Shown: positions 1 through 8,053 of the stretch, one piece after another
How the letters are laid out: each line of letters starts with the position of its first letter
How positions within the stretch are numbered: position 1 is the stretch's first letter
Origin: DASYTH01 sp035762905
GTDB lineage: Bacteria; Actinomycetota; Actinomycetes; Mycobacteriales; Pseudonocardiaceae
Direction of reading: 5' to 3'
Assembly: GCF_035762905.1 (NCBI RefSeq)
Contig: NZ_DASUCC010000112.1
Coordinates: 1-38,668, forward strand
Length of the DNA stretch: 38,668 bases
Notes under the pieces: model-generated
The model's input: only the letters and a program-made list of their open reading frames with translations
The model's database searches: none
Told to the model about the DNA's origin: nothing
Made by a program: the position numbers and the translations under genes

Positions 1-66
1 CGAGGTGTGGGGGGCGGGCGAGGTGTGGGGGCAGGCGAGGTGTGGGGGCAGGCGAGGTGTGCGGGG
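1..66. repeat. 17-bp G-rich tandem repeat
   Basis: About 3.5 head-to-tail copies of a 17-18 bp unit beginning CGAGGTGTGGGGG start at positions 1, 19, 36 and 53. Copies 2 and 3 are identical, the first has one extra base, and the fourth decays after ten bases. The G-rich character continues to about 180. No gene is seen in 1-184, only this repeat and the hairpin at 141-171. It could be slippage-prone simple sequence beyond the end of the peptidase gene. Confidence 0.7.
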
Positions 67-140
67 TTCCTGGCGCTGGGGGTGAGCAGAGCCGGGATGT
101 CGATTTGGGTGGGGCGGGTGGTGTGTGGGGTGGTGAGGGA

Positions 141-171
141 GGGGGACCCGGCGTTGGTGGGCGGGTCCCCC
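141..171 (-). terminator. Hairpin terminator after the S37 peptidase gene
   Basis: Perfect 10-bp inverted repeat, 141-150 (GGGGGACCCG) with 162-171 (CGGGTCCCCC), around an 11-nt loop. It lies 14 bp past the stop codon of the leftward peptidase gene. There is no U-tract, which is common for actinobacterial intrinsic terminators. Confidence 0.6.
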
Positions 172-184
172 CACCTGATGGGTG

Positions 185-1603
185 TTAGAGGGGGCGGCGG
201 ATGGTGTCGGGGGTGCGGGTGTCGAGGGAGGGGATGAGGGTGGTGGTGGATGGGGTGCGGGTGGTGGCGGCGGCGGTGGTGCTGACGCCGGCCCAGCGTT
301 GGAGGGTGGCTGTGGCGGCGGCGGCGTCTGTTGCGGTCAGGCGGGAGATGTTGGCGCCGTGGTTGGAGCCCGGGGCGTTGTAGGTGTAGGAGTCACGGCC
401 GCTGGGGCGGAAGGGTTCGGCGCCCCACGGGTCGTTGGCTCCGTAGACGAACAGCATCTGGCTGGACTCGCGGGTGACCCAGCGGTCGATGTCGGTCATC
501 GGCCACGCGTCGTGCTGGGAGCGCAGTTCGGCCGGCAGGCTGGAGTTCGCCTCGTTGTACAGGCCCGGGTAGCGGAACAGGTCCCGCACGTGCCGGAACT
601 TCAGCTGCGGCCAGCCGAGCTGGGTGGCCGCCTGGTAGAAGTACGGCGAGTAGAACAGGATGCCCTGGTCGGCGTAGAAGCCCCAGCCGGCGGTGGCGTC
701 CACGAAGTCGAAGATCTCCTGGGTGCTTGCGGTCACCGGCGGAACGGTGCCGCAGAAGTTCTGGCCGAGGAACTGCCAGAACGCCCACCGGCTGTCCAGC
801 ACGGCGAACTCGAACGCGGCGTCGGCGGTGCCGAACACCTGGTTGAACGTCAACCCGTTGGCCGCCGCGTACGCCTCGTACATGTTGACCAGGTCGGTCC
901 GCCGCAGGAACGCCTCACGCTGGAAGTTGGCCAGCGCGGTGCGGCAGGCCGGGTCGTTGCCGACGATGTCGAAGAACCGGTCGTAGGCGTCGTCGGAGCG
1001 GTTGACCACGTCGTTGGGCGCCACGTAGGCGGCGACGCCGTCAATGTCGCGCGGGTAGAACCGCCGGTGGTACACCGAGGTCATGCCACCCTTGCTCGCG
1101 CCGGTGGAGATCCACTTCTGGTTGTAGATCGGCTTGAGCGCCAGGATCAGCCGGTGGTGGTCCGTTGCCGCCTGCCAGATGGTCAGCGTGGTCCAGTCGG
1201 CCGGGTTCGGCCGGGACGGGCTGAAGAACCGCTGTTCGGTGGAGATCTGGTTGCCGTCGATCAGGCGCGTCGGTTCGGACCGGAACGCGAACTCCGGCAT
1301 GTCGTATCCGGTGGTGTGCAGCACCATCGGCCGGTTGGTGTCCCGGTGCAGCAGGCTGAACCGCTGCTCGAAGGTGCCACCCTGCGGGTTGAGGTGGTCG
1401 GACGGCTGGCGGTAGGTCAGGAAGAAGAAGCGGAAGCCCGGCGCCGGCGGGGCCTCCTCGGACACGATCGTCAGCCCGGGCACCGCCCTGAGCCGATCGG
1501 CGATGTCGACCTGCGCGGCCGCCGTCATGGGCACCGCCGCGGTCAGCCCGATCACGCCCGCGATCAACACCAGGATCGCGCTGAGTTGTCTCCGGATGGA
1601 CAC
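185..1603 (-). CDS. Secreted S37-family tripeptidyl/tetrapeptidyl aminopeptidase
   Basis: A serine exopeptidase of the S37 family (Streptomyces prolyl tri/tetrapeptidyl aminopeptidase group), which releases short peptides outside the cell. The N-terminus is a signal peptide: SIRR, then a hydrophobic stretch ending near TAAAQ. The nucleophile motif GASKGG has its Ser near residue 170, followed by the family-typical MTSVYHRRFYP. Later YGANDPWG and GSNHGAN supply the likely Asp and His of the triad. I prefer the GTG at 1603 because AAGGAG at 1613-1618 sits 9 nt upstream; the GTG at 1612 would overlap that Shine-Dalgarno. The C-terminus (ends TRTPDTIRRPL) is a Thr-rich low-complexity tail. It lies downstream of kamA on the same strand, 136 bp away with a hairpin between, so co-transcription is uncertain. 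Length, about 472 aa, is normal. The exact peptide specificity cannot be read. Confidence 0.88.
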   Translation of the reverse strand: MSIRRQLSAILVLIAGVIGLTAAVPMTAAAQVDIADRLRAVPGLTIVSEEAPPAPGFRFFFLTYRQPSDHLNPQGGTFEQRFSLLHRDTNRPMVLHTTGYDMPEFAFRSEPTRLIDGNQISTEQRFFSPSRPNPADWTTLTIWQAATDHHRLILALKPIYNQKWISTGASKGGMTSVYHRRFYPRDIDGVAAYVAPNDVVNRSDDAYDRFFDIVGNDPACRTALANFQREAFLRRTDLVNMYEAYAAANGLTFNQVFGTADAAFEFAVLDSRWAFWQFLGQNFCGTVPPVTASTQEIFDFVDATAGWGFYADQGILFYSPYFYQAATQLGWPQLKFRHVRDLFRYPGLYNEANSSLPAELRSQHDAWPMTDIDRWVTRESSQMLFVYGANDPWGAEPFRPSGRDSYTYNAPGSNHGANISRLTATDAAAATATLQRWAGVSTTAAATTRTPSTTTLIPSLDTRTPDTIRRPL

Positions 1604-1624
1604 GCCAATCACTCCTTGCCCCAG

Positions 1625-1646
1625 TGGTCGCCGGGTTCGGCGACCA
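1625..1646 (-). terminator. Hairpin between kamA and the peptidase gene
   Basis: Perfect 9-bp stem: 1625-1633 (TGGTCGCCG) pairs with 1638-1646 (CGGCGACCA), with a GGTT loop on the + strand. It lies about 95 nt past the kamA stop and just before the Shine-Dalgarno of the peptidase. It could terminate kamA or be a 5'UTR structure of the peptidase mRNA. Confidence 0.5.
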
Positions 1647-1739
1647 ACCTGGCGCGAAGTCTTTCCTATCCGGGACGCTCGTGGGTAGACGCCGAAAGTT
1701 GGCAGCGGATCCGCATAAAGGTGCTTGGGGTGACAACTT

Positions 1740-3131
1740 TCAGACGGCCCGCAGACCCTGCCGCTCCCACCACCGCTGGCCGGCCGGCGGCAGCGTGCCG
1801 ATCGGGTCGTAGTACGGGTAACGCCTGGTCAGCGCCTCACCGTCGGAGTGCTCGATGCCGGTGCGGTAGTTCTTCGTCCAGTAGGAGACGCCGCGCTCGC
1901 GGTCGTACTCGGCCAACTGGTGCACCCAGCGCTTGCCGACGTAGGGCACGTCGCAGATGATCCGCGGCGTCGCGTATCCGGGCAGGTATCCCATGATCGC
2001 GTGCTGCAGGTCCTGCGCCTCCCACACCGCTACCCGCCAGTGCTCGGCGTTGGGGATCATGTCGCACATATAGAAGTAGTACGGCAGGATGTTCGCCTCG
2101 CCCTGCAGCGCGAAGCACAGGTCGAGCAGCGCCTCGGGCGTCGCGTTCACCCCGCGCATCAGTACGCCCTGGTTGCGCACGTCGCGCACACCGACGTCGA
2201 GCGCGGTCCGGGCCGCCTCGGCGACCAGCGGGGTGACCGACTGGGCGTGGTTGACGTGGGTGTGGATGGCCAGGTTGACCCCGCGCCGGTGCGCGGTGCG
2301 GGCCACCCGCTCCAGCCCCTCGACCACCTTGGGCTGCAGCCAGTGCTGCGGCAGCCCGGCCAGTGCCTTGGTGGCCAGCCGGATGTCCCGGACGGTCTCG
2401 ATGCCGAGCAGCCGCATCAGGAACGCCTCGAGCTGGTGCCACGGGACGTTGGCCACGTCGCCGCCGGAGACCACCACGTCCCGCACCCCGGGCGTGCGCT
2501 TCAGGTAGTCGATCATCTGGTCCTGCCGGTCGACCGGACGCAGCTCGAGCTTGTGCTTGTCCACCTGCGGCGTGGAGTTGCCGACCAGGTCCATCCGGGT
2601 GCAGTGCCCGCAGTACTGCGGACAGGTGGACAGCAGCTCGGCCAGCACCTTGGTGGGGTACCGGTGGGTGAGGCCCTCGACAACCCACATCTCCGCCTCG
2701 TGCAGCGAGTCCCGGGAGGAGTGCGGGTGGCTGGGCCAGACCGGGTCGCGGTCGCCGGCCACCGGCAGCATGTACCGGCGGATCGGGTCGGCCAGGAACT
2801 GCTCGGTGAGGTCGGCGCCGCCCTGCGGCGCGATCGTGTTGAGCATCTGCGGCGGCAGCAGCAGGGACATCGTGGCCAGCCGCTCCTGGTCGGCGGCCAG
2901 GTCGTCGTAGAACCGCTCGTCGACCAGATCGCCGAGCACCGCCCGGAGCTGTTTGAGGTTCTTCACACAGTGCACGCGCTGCCACTGTGCGTCGCGCCAC
3001 TGGGCCTCGGTGACGTGACTCCAGCCCGGGAACCGGCGCCAGTCCGGCTCGACCAGTTCGGTGCGCACGTACTCGTACGGTTGCCGGCCGAGCTGGTCGA
3101 TGGCCTCGGATACTGTCGTTGCCGCAGTCAT
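1740..3131 (-). CDS. kamA: Lysine 2,3-aminomutase (radical SAM, PLP)
   Basis: Converts L-lysine to L-beta-lysine, the first step of the lysine fermentation route, using SAM, a [4Fe-4S] cluster and PLP. The radical SAM motif CPQYCGHC gives C170, C174 and C177 (CX3CX2C). By alignment with clostridial KamA, D357 (in MCDMIP) and D394 (in IICDVP) fit the residues that hold the substrate side-chain amine, and K400 (in YVGKRW) is the likely PLP lysine. Length 463 aa is typical of KamA and longer than EpmB, the elongation factor P beta-lysylation homologue. The ATG at 3131 has GAGGAG upstream. It diverges from kdd across 83 bp, so both arms of the pathway probably share a control region. Retained Asp residues and the kamDE-kal neighbours favour lysine over glutamate as substrate. 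Confidence 0.95.
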   Translation of the reverse strand: MTAATTVSEAIDQLGRQPYEYVRTELVEPDWRRFPGWSHVTEAQWRDAQWQRVHCVKNLKQLRAVLGDLVDERFYDDLAADQERLATMSLLLPPQMLNTIAPQGGADLTEQFLADPIRRYMLPVAGDRDPVWPSHPHSSRDSLHEAEMWVVEGLTHRYPTKVLAELLSTCPQYCGHCTRMDLVGNSTPQVDKHKLELRPVDRQDQMIDYLKRTPGVRDVVVSGGDVANVPWHQLEAFLMRLLGIETVRDIRLATKALAGLPQHWLQPKVVEGLERVARTAHRRGVNLAIHTHVNHAQSVTPLVAEAARTALDVGVRDVRNQGVLMRGVNATPEALLDLCFALQGEANILPYYFYMCDMIPNAEHWRVAVWEAQDLQHAIMGYLPGYATPRIICDVPYVGKRWVHQLAEYDRERGVSYWTKNYRTGIEHSDGEALTRRYPYYDPIGTLPPAGQRWWERQGLRAV

Positions 3132-3214
3132 ATGTACTCCTCGTCACGTAGCCCGCGTGAAGATATGCTGTCTGATGGGGCGTACGACGTAAATTCTACG
3201 GAACGAGGCGCATA
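3132..3214. promoter_or_regulatory. kamA/kdd divergent promoter region
   Basis: This 83-bp space separates divergent kamA and kdd and must hold the promoters for both arms of the lysine pathway unless transcription enters from elsewhere. It is more AT-rich than its surroundings around 3160-3200, with -10-like words TATGCT and, on the minus strand, TAGAAT. The kdd Shine-Dalgarno lies at 3201-3208. No regulator gene adjoins it, so the controlling protein, if any, is unlinked. Confidence 0.5.
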
Positions 3215-4246
3215 GTGGCCAATGTTGTCCGGGGCGTGTCCTCGCCCTACGGCCTGCACCGGGTGCTCGAACCGGCCGGTGTGCTGCCGCAGCAGGCCTG
3301 GCGGCTCGACCCCGACCCGCAGCCGTGGCCGGACGAGGTGGTGGTCGACGTCGAGCGGCTCAACCTCGACGCGGCATCGTTCCGACAGCTTCGCGAGCAG
3401 CACGGCGCCGGGCCGGCGGTACGGCAGGCGGTGCTGGACATCGTCGCGGAGCGCGGCAAGATGCAGAACCCGGTCACCGGCTCGGGCGGGATGCTGCTCG
3501 GCACGGTCCGCGCGGCCGGTCCGGAGTCGCCGCTCGGCCTGACCGCCGGTGACCGGATCGCCACGCTGGTCTCGCTCACCCTGACCCCGCTGCGCCTCGA
3601 GGACGGGCTGGAGCGCTGGGACGGCGCGACGGAGCAGGTGCCGTGCCGGGGGACGGCGGTGCTGTTCGCCCGGTCGATCGCCGCGGTGCTGCCCGGCGAC
3701 GTGCCCGACGCGCAGGCCCTCGCCGTGCTGGACGTGTGCGGCGCGCCGGCGCTGACCGACCGGCTGGTCCGCGAGCACGGCGGCACCCCGTCGGTGTGCG
3801 TGCTCGGCGGCGGGGGCAAGTCCGGGTCGCTGTCGCTGGCCGCGGCCCGCCGGGCCGGCGCCGGCCGGCTGGTCGGCGTGGTGCCGACCGAGGCCGAGGC
3901 GGCGCGGCTGCGCGCGGCCGGCCTGGCCGACCAGGTGGCGGTCGCCGACGCCCGGGACCCGGTCGGGCTGGCCGCGGCGGTCGGCGAGCCGGCCGACGTC
4001 ACCGTGGTCTGCGTCGACGTGCCCGGATGTGAGCATGGGGCGATTCTGAGCACCGCCGATAGTGGGACGGTTGCCTTCTTCTCAATGGCCACTTCATTTT
4101 CGGCCGCGGCCCTTGGTGCGGAGGGGCTGGCCGCCGACCTGCGGCTGCTCATCGGCAACGGCTACGTGCCCGGCCACGCCGCGTTCGCGCTCGACCTGTT
4201 CCGCGCCGAGCCGGGGGTGCGGGCCCTGTTCGAGGCCCGGTCATGA
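3215..4246 (+). CDS. kdd: L-erythro-3,5-diaminohexanoate dehydrogenase
   Basis: Oxidatively deaminates 3,5-diaminohexanoate to 3-keto-5-aminohexanoate with NAD(P)+, the step after the two aminomutases. The 343-aa length and the N-terminal block (SSPYGLHRVLEP followed by LNLDAASFRQL) match the family. A glycine-rich nucleotide-binding segment (VLGGGGKSGSL) lies near residues 192-202. The GTG start at 3215 is preceded by GAACGAGG. Its last codon overlaps the amidohydrolase start (ATGA), so translation is coupled. It is the first gene of the rightward five-gene operon and diverges from kamA. Assignment rests on recalled family sequence and on context; no NAD/NADP preference can be read. Confidence 0.9.
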   Translation: MANVVRGVSSPYGLHRVLEPAGVLPQQAWRLDPDPQPWPDEVVVDVERLNLDAASFRQLREQHGAGPAVRQAVLDIVAERGKMQNPVTGSGGMLLGTVRAAGPESPLGLTAGDRIATLVSLTLTPLRLEDGLERWDGATEQVPCRGTAVLFARSIAAVLPGDVPDAQALAVLDVCGAPALTDRLVREHGGTPSVCVLGGGGKSGSLSLAAARRAGAGRLVGVVPTEAEAARLRAAGLADQVAVADARDPVGLAAAVGEPADVTVVCVDVPGCEHGAILSTADSGTVAFFSMATSFSAAALGAEGLAADLRLLIGNGYVPGHAAFALDLFRAEPGVRALFEARS

Positions 4247-5727
4247 GCACGACGCTGCTGCGCGGCGGGCGCATCCACACGCCGTCCACAATGGACGCGA
4301 CGGCGATGCTGATCCGGGACGGCGTGATCGAGTGGATCGGTTCCGCCGAGCCACCAGCCGACGACCTGGTCGACCTGAACGGTGCCCTGGTCACGCCCGC
4401 GTTCGTCGACGCGCACGTACACAGCACCGGCGCCGGGTTGCTGCGCACCGGTCTGGACCTGACCCGGTGCGCCTCGCTGGCCGAACTGCTGGACCGGGTG
4501 CGCGACCGGGCCCGGCCCGGCGAACTGATCTGGGGCCACGGCTGGGACGAGACCACCTGGCCCGAGCGCCGCCCGCCGACCAGGGCCGAACTGGACGAGG
4601 CCAGCCGCGGCGGTGCGGTTTACCTGTCCCGGATCGACGTGCACTCCGCTGTGATCACGACCGCGCTGGTGCGACCCGAGGTCCGCACGCTCGCCGGCTG
4701 GTCCGACACCGGTCCGGTCAGCCGCGCCGCGCACCACGCGGTCCGGTCGGCGTTTCTGGCATCGATCACGCCCGAGCAACGCCGGGCGGCGCAGCGCGAG
4801 TTCCTGCGGCACGCCGCATCCATGGGGGTCGCCGCCGTGCACGAATGCGCCGGACCGGACATCTCCGGCGCCGACGACCTGGCCGATCTGCTTGCCCTGG
4901 ACGGAGATCTGCCCGAGGTGGTCGCCTACTGGGGGGCTCGGGAGGCAGGATTGCCGCCCGGCGCCCGGGGCCTGGCCGGCGACCTGTTCGTGGACGGCGC
5001 GCTGGGCTCGCGCACCGCGGCGCTGTGCGCGCCGTACACCGACGCCCCGCACACCGCAGGCGCGCTGTACCTGCGGGCCGAGCAGATCGCCGGACACGTG
5101 GTGGCCTGCACCCGGGCCGGCATCCAGGCCGGCTTCCACGTGATCGGTGACGCCGCGGTGGCCGCGGTGGTCGACGGGTTCGCCCAGGCCGCCGAGGCGG
5201 TCGGCGTGGACGCGCTGCGCGCCGCCCGGCACCGGCTGGAGCACCTGGAGATGGTCGACGCCGAGCAGGCCGCCCGGCTCGGCGGCTGGGGCGTGGTCGG
5301 GTCGGTGCAGCCACTGTTCGACGCCGCCTGGGGTGGCCGGACCGGCATGTACGCCCAGCGGCTCGGCCCGGACCGGGGGAGCGCGCTCAACCCGTTCGCG
5401 CACCTCGCCGCGGCCGGCGTGGTCCTGGCGCTCGGCTCGGACTGCCCGGTGACGCCGGTCGACCCGTGGGGGGCCGTGCGGGCCGCCGTGCACCACAGAA
5501 CCGAGGGATTCGGGTTGTCCGCACCGGACGCGTTCGCCGCGCACACCGTCGGCGGGTGGTATGCCGCAGGGCTGGACGGTGGCCGGCTGGAGGTGGGGGC
5601 CCCGGCAACCTACGCGGTATGGGACGCGGGCCGGTTCCCGTTGCTGGATACGTCCGACGCGCCGCTGCCGGTCTGCCTGCGCACGGTGCGCGCCGGGCGG
5701 ACCATCTACGACAGGGAGTCCGAGTGA
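4243..5727 (+). CDS. Amidohydrolase, YtcJ-like (Amidohydro_3)
   Basis: A metal-dependent amidohydrolase of about 494 aa. The metal-binding HxH is in VDAHVHSTG near residue 64. Further candidate ligands are the His of FHVIGDAA and of RHRLEHLEM and the Asp of LGSDCPVTP. It overlaps kdd by ATGA and kamD by GTGA, so it is translationally coupled inside the lysine operon and should act on a pathway compound. No such enzyme belongs to the textbook clostridial pathway. One idea is hydrolysis of six-membered lactams formed when the C5 amine of 3,5-diaminohexanoate or 3-keto-5-aminohexanoate attacks the carboxyl group; this is inference. N-acyl-lysine or other amide hydrolysis feeding lysine into the route is an alternative. 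The family is broad and its substrates are poorly known. Confidence 0.88.
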   Translation: MSTTLLRGGRIHTPSTMDATAMLIRDGVIEWIGSAEPPADDLVDLNGALVTPAFVDAHVHSTGAGLLRTGLDLTRCASLAELLDRVRDRARPGELIWGHGWDETTWPERRPPTRAELDEASRGGAVYLSRIDVHSAVITTALVRPEVRTLAGWSDTGPVSRAAHHAVRSAFLASITPEQRRAAQREFLRHAASMGVAAVHECAGPDISGADDLADLLALDGDLPEVVAYWGAREAGLPPGARGLAGDLFVDGALGSRTAALCAPYTDAPHTAGALYLRAEQIAGHVVACTRAGIQAGFHVIGDAAVAAVVDGFAQAAEAVGVDALRAARHRLEHLEMVDAEQAARLGGWGVVGSVQPLFDAAWGGRTGMYAQRLGPDRGSALNPFAHLAAAGVVLALGSDCPVTPVDPWGAVRAAVHHRTEGFGLSAPDAFAAHTVGGWYAAGLDGGRLEVGAPATYAVWDAGRFPLLDTSDAPLPVCLRTVRAGRTIYDRESE

Positions 5728-7322
5728 GCGAGCTTGCGGATCCGATGAGCCTGCTCGACCTTGATCCGAAGGTGGTCGGCACCGCCCGGCGACTCGCGGC
5801 CAGGGCGGCCGAGCCGGTGATCGCGCTCGCCCGGGCACACACCACGGTCGCGGTGGAGCGCGCGACCCTGCGCCTGGCCGGGATCACCGGGGCGGACACC
5901 GCGCACCGGGCCGGCGACGTGCCCTGGGTGAACCGCGTGGTGGACACCGTGCGCGCGCACTGTGGCCTTGAACACGGGGTGGTGCTGCCGGTGTTCGACG
6001 CGCTGCGCCGGCACGACCTGGCCGGGCTGACCGAGCTGGCCGAGGCCACCGCGGCGGGCCAGATCCAGTACACGGTGCCCACCGGGCGGGCCGCGACCCG
6101 AGCGCTTTCCCTTGCCCGCACGGCGATCCGGCGCGGCCTGCGCACGGTCGACCGCAACCGGGCGCAGCGCGACCGGCTGGTGGCCCGGCTCGGCGACCCG
6201 CCGCAACGGCCGTGGATCTATCTGATCGTGGCCACCGGCGACATCGACGAGGACGTGGTGCAGGCGGCCAACGCGGCCCGGGCCGGCGCCGACGTGATCG
6301 CCGTGATCCGGTCCACCGGACAGTCCCTTTTGGACTACGTGCCGGAAGGCGCCACGCACCAAGGGTTCGCCGGCACCTATGCCACCCAGGAGAACTTCCG
6401 GATCATGCGGGCCGCCATGGACGAGGTGTCCAAGGAGGTCGGCCGGTACGTCCGGGTGACCAACTACGCGAGCGGGCTGTGCATGCCGGAGATCGCGGTG
6501 CTCGCCGGCCTGCAGCGGCTGGACATGATGCTCAACGACTCCATGTACGGCATCCTGTTCCGGGACATCAACCCGATCAGAACCTTTGTGGACCAACGGT
6601 TCTCCCGGCAGGTGCACGCCAGGGCCGGGATCATCATCAACACCGGCGAGGACAACTACCTGACCACCGCGGACGCGGTCGACGCGGCGCACACGGTGAC
6701 CGTGTCCCAGCTGCTCAACGAGCGGTTCGCGCACGAGGCCGGGCTGCCGGACGCGCTGCTCGGCCTCGGGCACGCCTTCGAGATCAACCCGGACGTTCCG
6801 GACTCGTTCCGGCTGGAGCTGGCGCACGCGCTGCTGGCCCGCGAGCTGTTCCCGGACGCCCCGCTGAAGTGGATGCCGCCGACCCGGCACATGACCGGCG
6901 ACGTGTTTCGCGGCTACCTGCTCGACGGGTTCTTCAACCTGGCCGGAGTGCTGACCGGGCAAGGGATCCTGCTGGTCGGCATGATGACCGAGGCGGTGGT
7001 GACGCCGTGGCTGTCCGACCGGGACCTGGCCGTGGCCAACGTGAAGTACGTGCTGAACGCGGCCGGCAACCTGCGGGAGGACTTCCGGCCTGCCCCGGAC
7101 GGGTTCATCGTCAAGCGGGCGCACCAGGTGCTCGGCGAGGCGGTCGACCTGCTCGAGCGGATCGTCGGCAATGGCAGTGCCGGGCTGCTTGACGCCATTG
7201 CCGACGGCACGTTCGGGCTGATGAAGCGTCCGCCGGGGGGTGGGCGCGGGGCCGACGGCGTAATGGCGAAGGCGGACGGCTACGCCAACCCGGCGATCGA
7301 GCTGCTGGAGGGCGCGTCATGA
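5724..7322 (+). CDS. kamD: Lysine 5,6-aminomutase, alpha (large) subunit
   Basis: The TIM-barrel subunit of the adenosylcobalamin- and PLP-dependent aminomutase that moves the terminal amine of beta-lysine from C6 to C5, giving 3,5-diaminohexanoate. The 532-aa product matches the clostridial alpha subunit (about 516 aa), with recognisable blocks DLDPKVVGTARRLA near the start, YATQENFRIMRAAMDE, and LAGLQRLDMMLNDSMYGI mid-protein. The GTG at 5724 is chosen because AGGGAG sits six bases upstream and it overlaps the amidohydrolase stop as GTGA; upstream in-frame codons would run inside that gene. It ends with ATGA overlap into kamE, as expected for two subunits made in equal amounts. No reactivating factor (KamB/KamC) is present in the window. 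Confidence 0.94.
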   Translation: MSELADPMSLLDLDPKVVGTARRLAARAAEPVIALARAHTTVAVERATLRLAGITGADTAHRAGDVPWVNRVVDTVRAHCGLEHGVVLPVFDALRRHDLAGLTELAEATAAGQIQYTVPTGRAATRALSLARTAIRRGLRTVDRNRAQRDRLVARLGDPPQRPWIYLIVATGDIDEDVVQAANAARAGADVIAVIRSTGQSLLDYVPEGATHQGFAGTYATQENFRIMRAAMDEVSKEVGRYVRVTNYASGLCMPEIAVLAGLQRLDMMLNDSMYGILFRDINPIRTFVDQRFSRQVHARAGIIINTGEDNYLTTADAVDAAHTVTVSQLLNERFAHEAGLPDALLGLGHAFEINPDVPDSFRLELAHALLARELFPDAPLKWMPPTRHMTGDVFRGYLLDGFFNLAGVLTGQGILLVGMMTEAVVTPWLSDRDLAVANVKYVLNAAGNLREDFRPAPDGFIVKRAHQVLGEAVDLLERIVGNGSAGLLDAIADGTFGLMKRPPGGGRGADGVMAKADGYANPAIELLEGAS

Positions 7323-8053
7323 CCCAGGTTCGGCCTTACGGAGACACGACCGGAGACGGGATGGTGCAGCTGTCCTTCACGTTGCCGGTGCCGGCCGGGC
7401 CGCGGGCGGACGGGGCGGCGGTGCAGCTGGCCAACAAGATGGGTATGGACCCGGCGATGGTGGTGCACTCGCACGCGATCGGCGCCGGGTTCACGTTCTT
7501 CGTGGTGTACGGGTCGGTGCGGCACCTGGTGGATCTGGACGCGGTGCGGGTGGTGGAGCGGGAGTACCCGCTGCTCGCCCCGTCCGAGGTGAACTCGGCG
7601 CTGAAGAAGTTGTTGCGGCGCAAGCTGGTTGTCGTCGGCGGGTGTATCGGCACGGACGCGCATACGGTGGGCATCGACGCGATCATGAACATCAAGGGGT
7701 TCGCGGGGGAGAAGGGCCTTGAGTACTACCGGGAGCTTCGGGTGATCAACCTGGGCGCCCAGGTCGGCGTCCCGGAGCTGGTTCGCCGGGCCCGCGCGGA
7801 GAAGGCCGACGCGGTGTTGGTGTCGCAGGTGGTGACCCAGCGGGACGCGCACATCCTCAACACCCAGGAGCTGTCCGCGGCATTCCGGGAGGCGATGGGG
7901 GATCGCCGTCCCCTGCTGGTCGCCGGCGGTCCGCGGTTCGACCCGCTGATGGCCGGCGAGCTCGGCGTGGACCGGGTGTTCGGCCGCGGCACCACCCCCG
8001 GCGAGGTGGCCAGCTATCTCGTGCACGCGATCCAGGAGAGGCGGGCCGCATGA
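7319..8053 (+). CDS. kamE: Lysine 5,6-aminomutase, beta subunit (B12- and PLP-binding)
   Basis: Small subunit of lysine 5,6-aminomutase, carrying a Rossmann-type cobalamin domain. The base-off/His-on B12 motif DxHxxG is present as D113-A-H115-T-V-G118. K126 in NIKG lies eleven residues after the His, the same spacing as H133 and K144 (the PLP Schiff-base lysine) in the Clostridium sticklandii enzyme, so both cofactor anchors look intact. Length 244 aa is slightly shorter than the clostridial protein. The ATG overlaps the kamD stop, and its own stop overlaps kal. The enzyme needs an unlinked supply of adenosylcobalamin. No cobalamin riboswitch is seen ahead of the operon. Confidence 0.95.
   Translation: MTQVRPYGDTTGDGMVQLSFTLPVPAGPRADGAAVQLANKMGMDPAMVVHSHAIGAGFTFFVVYGSVRHLVDLDAVRVVEREYPLLAPSEVNSALKKLLRRKLVVVGGCIGTDAHTVGIDAIMNIKGFAGEKGLEYYRELRVINLGAQVGVPELVRRARAEKADAVLVSQVVTQRDAHILNTQELSAAFREAMGDRRPLLVAGGPRFDPLMAGELGVDRVFGRGTTPGEVASYLVHAIQERRAA

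Noticed and set aside
182..1960. Long + strand open frame opposite the S37 peptidase
   Set aside because: It is an antisense shadow: no family resemblance and Gly/Arg/Val-rich composition typical of high-GC reverse frames, while the minus strand has a complete peptidase with signal peptide.
1740..3131. kamA as EpmB, the elongation factor P beta-lysylation enzyme
   Set aside because: The protein is about 120 aa longer than EpmB and sits beside kdd, kamDE and kal, so the catabolic aminomutase is the better fit.
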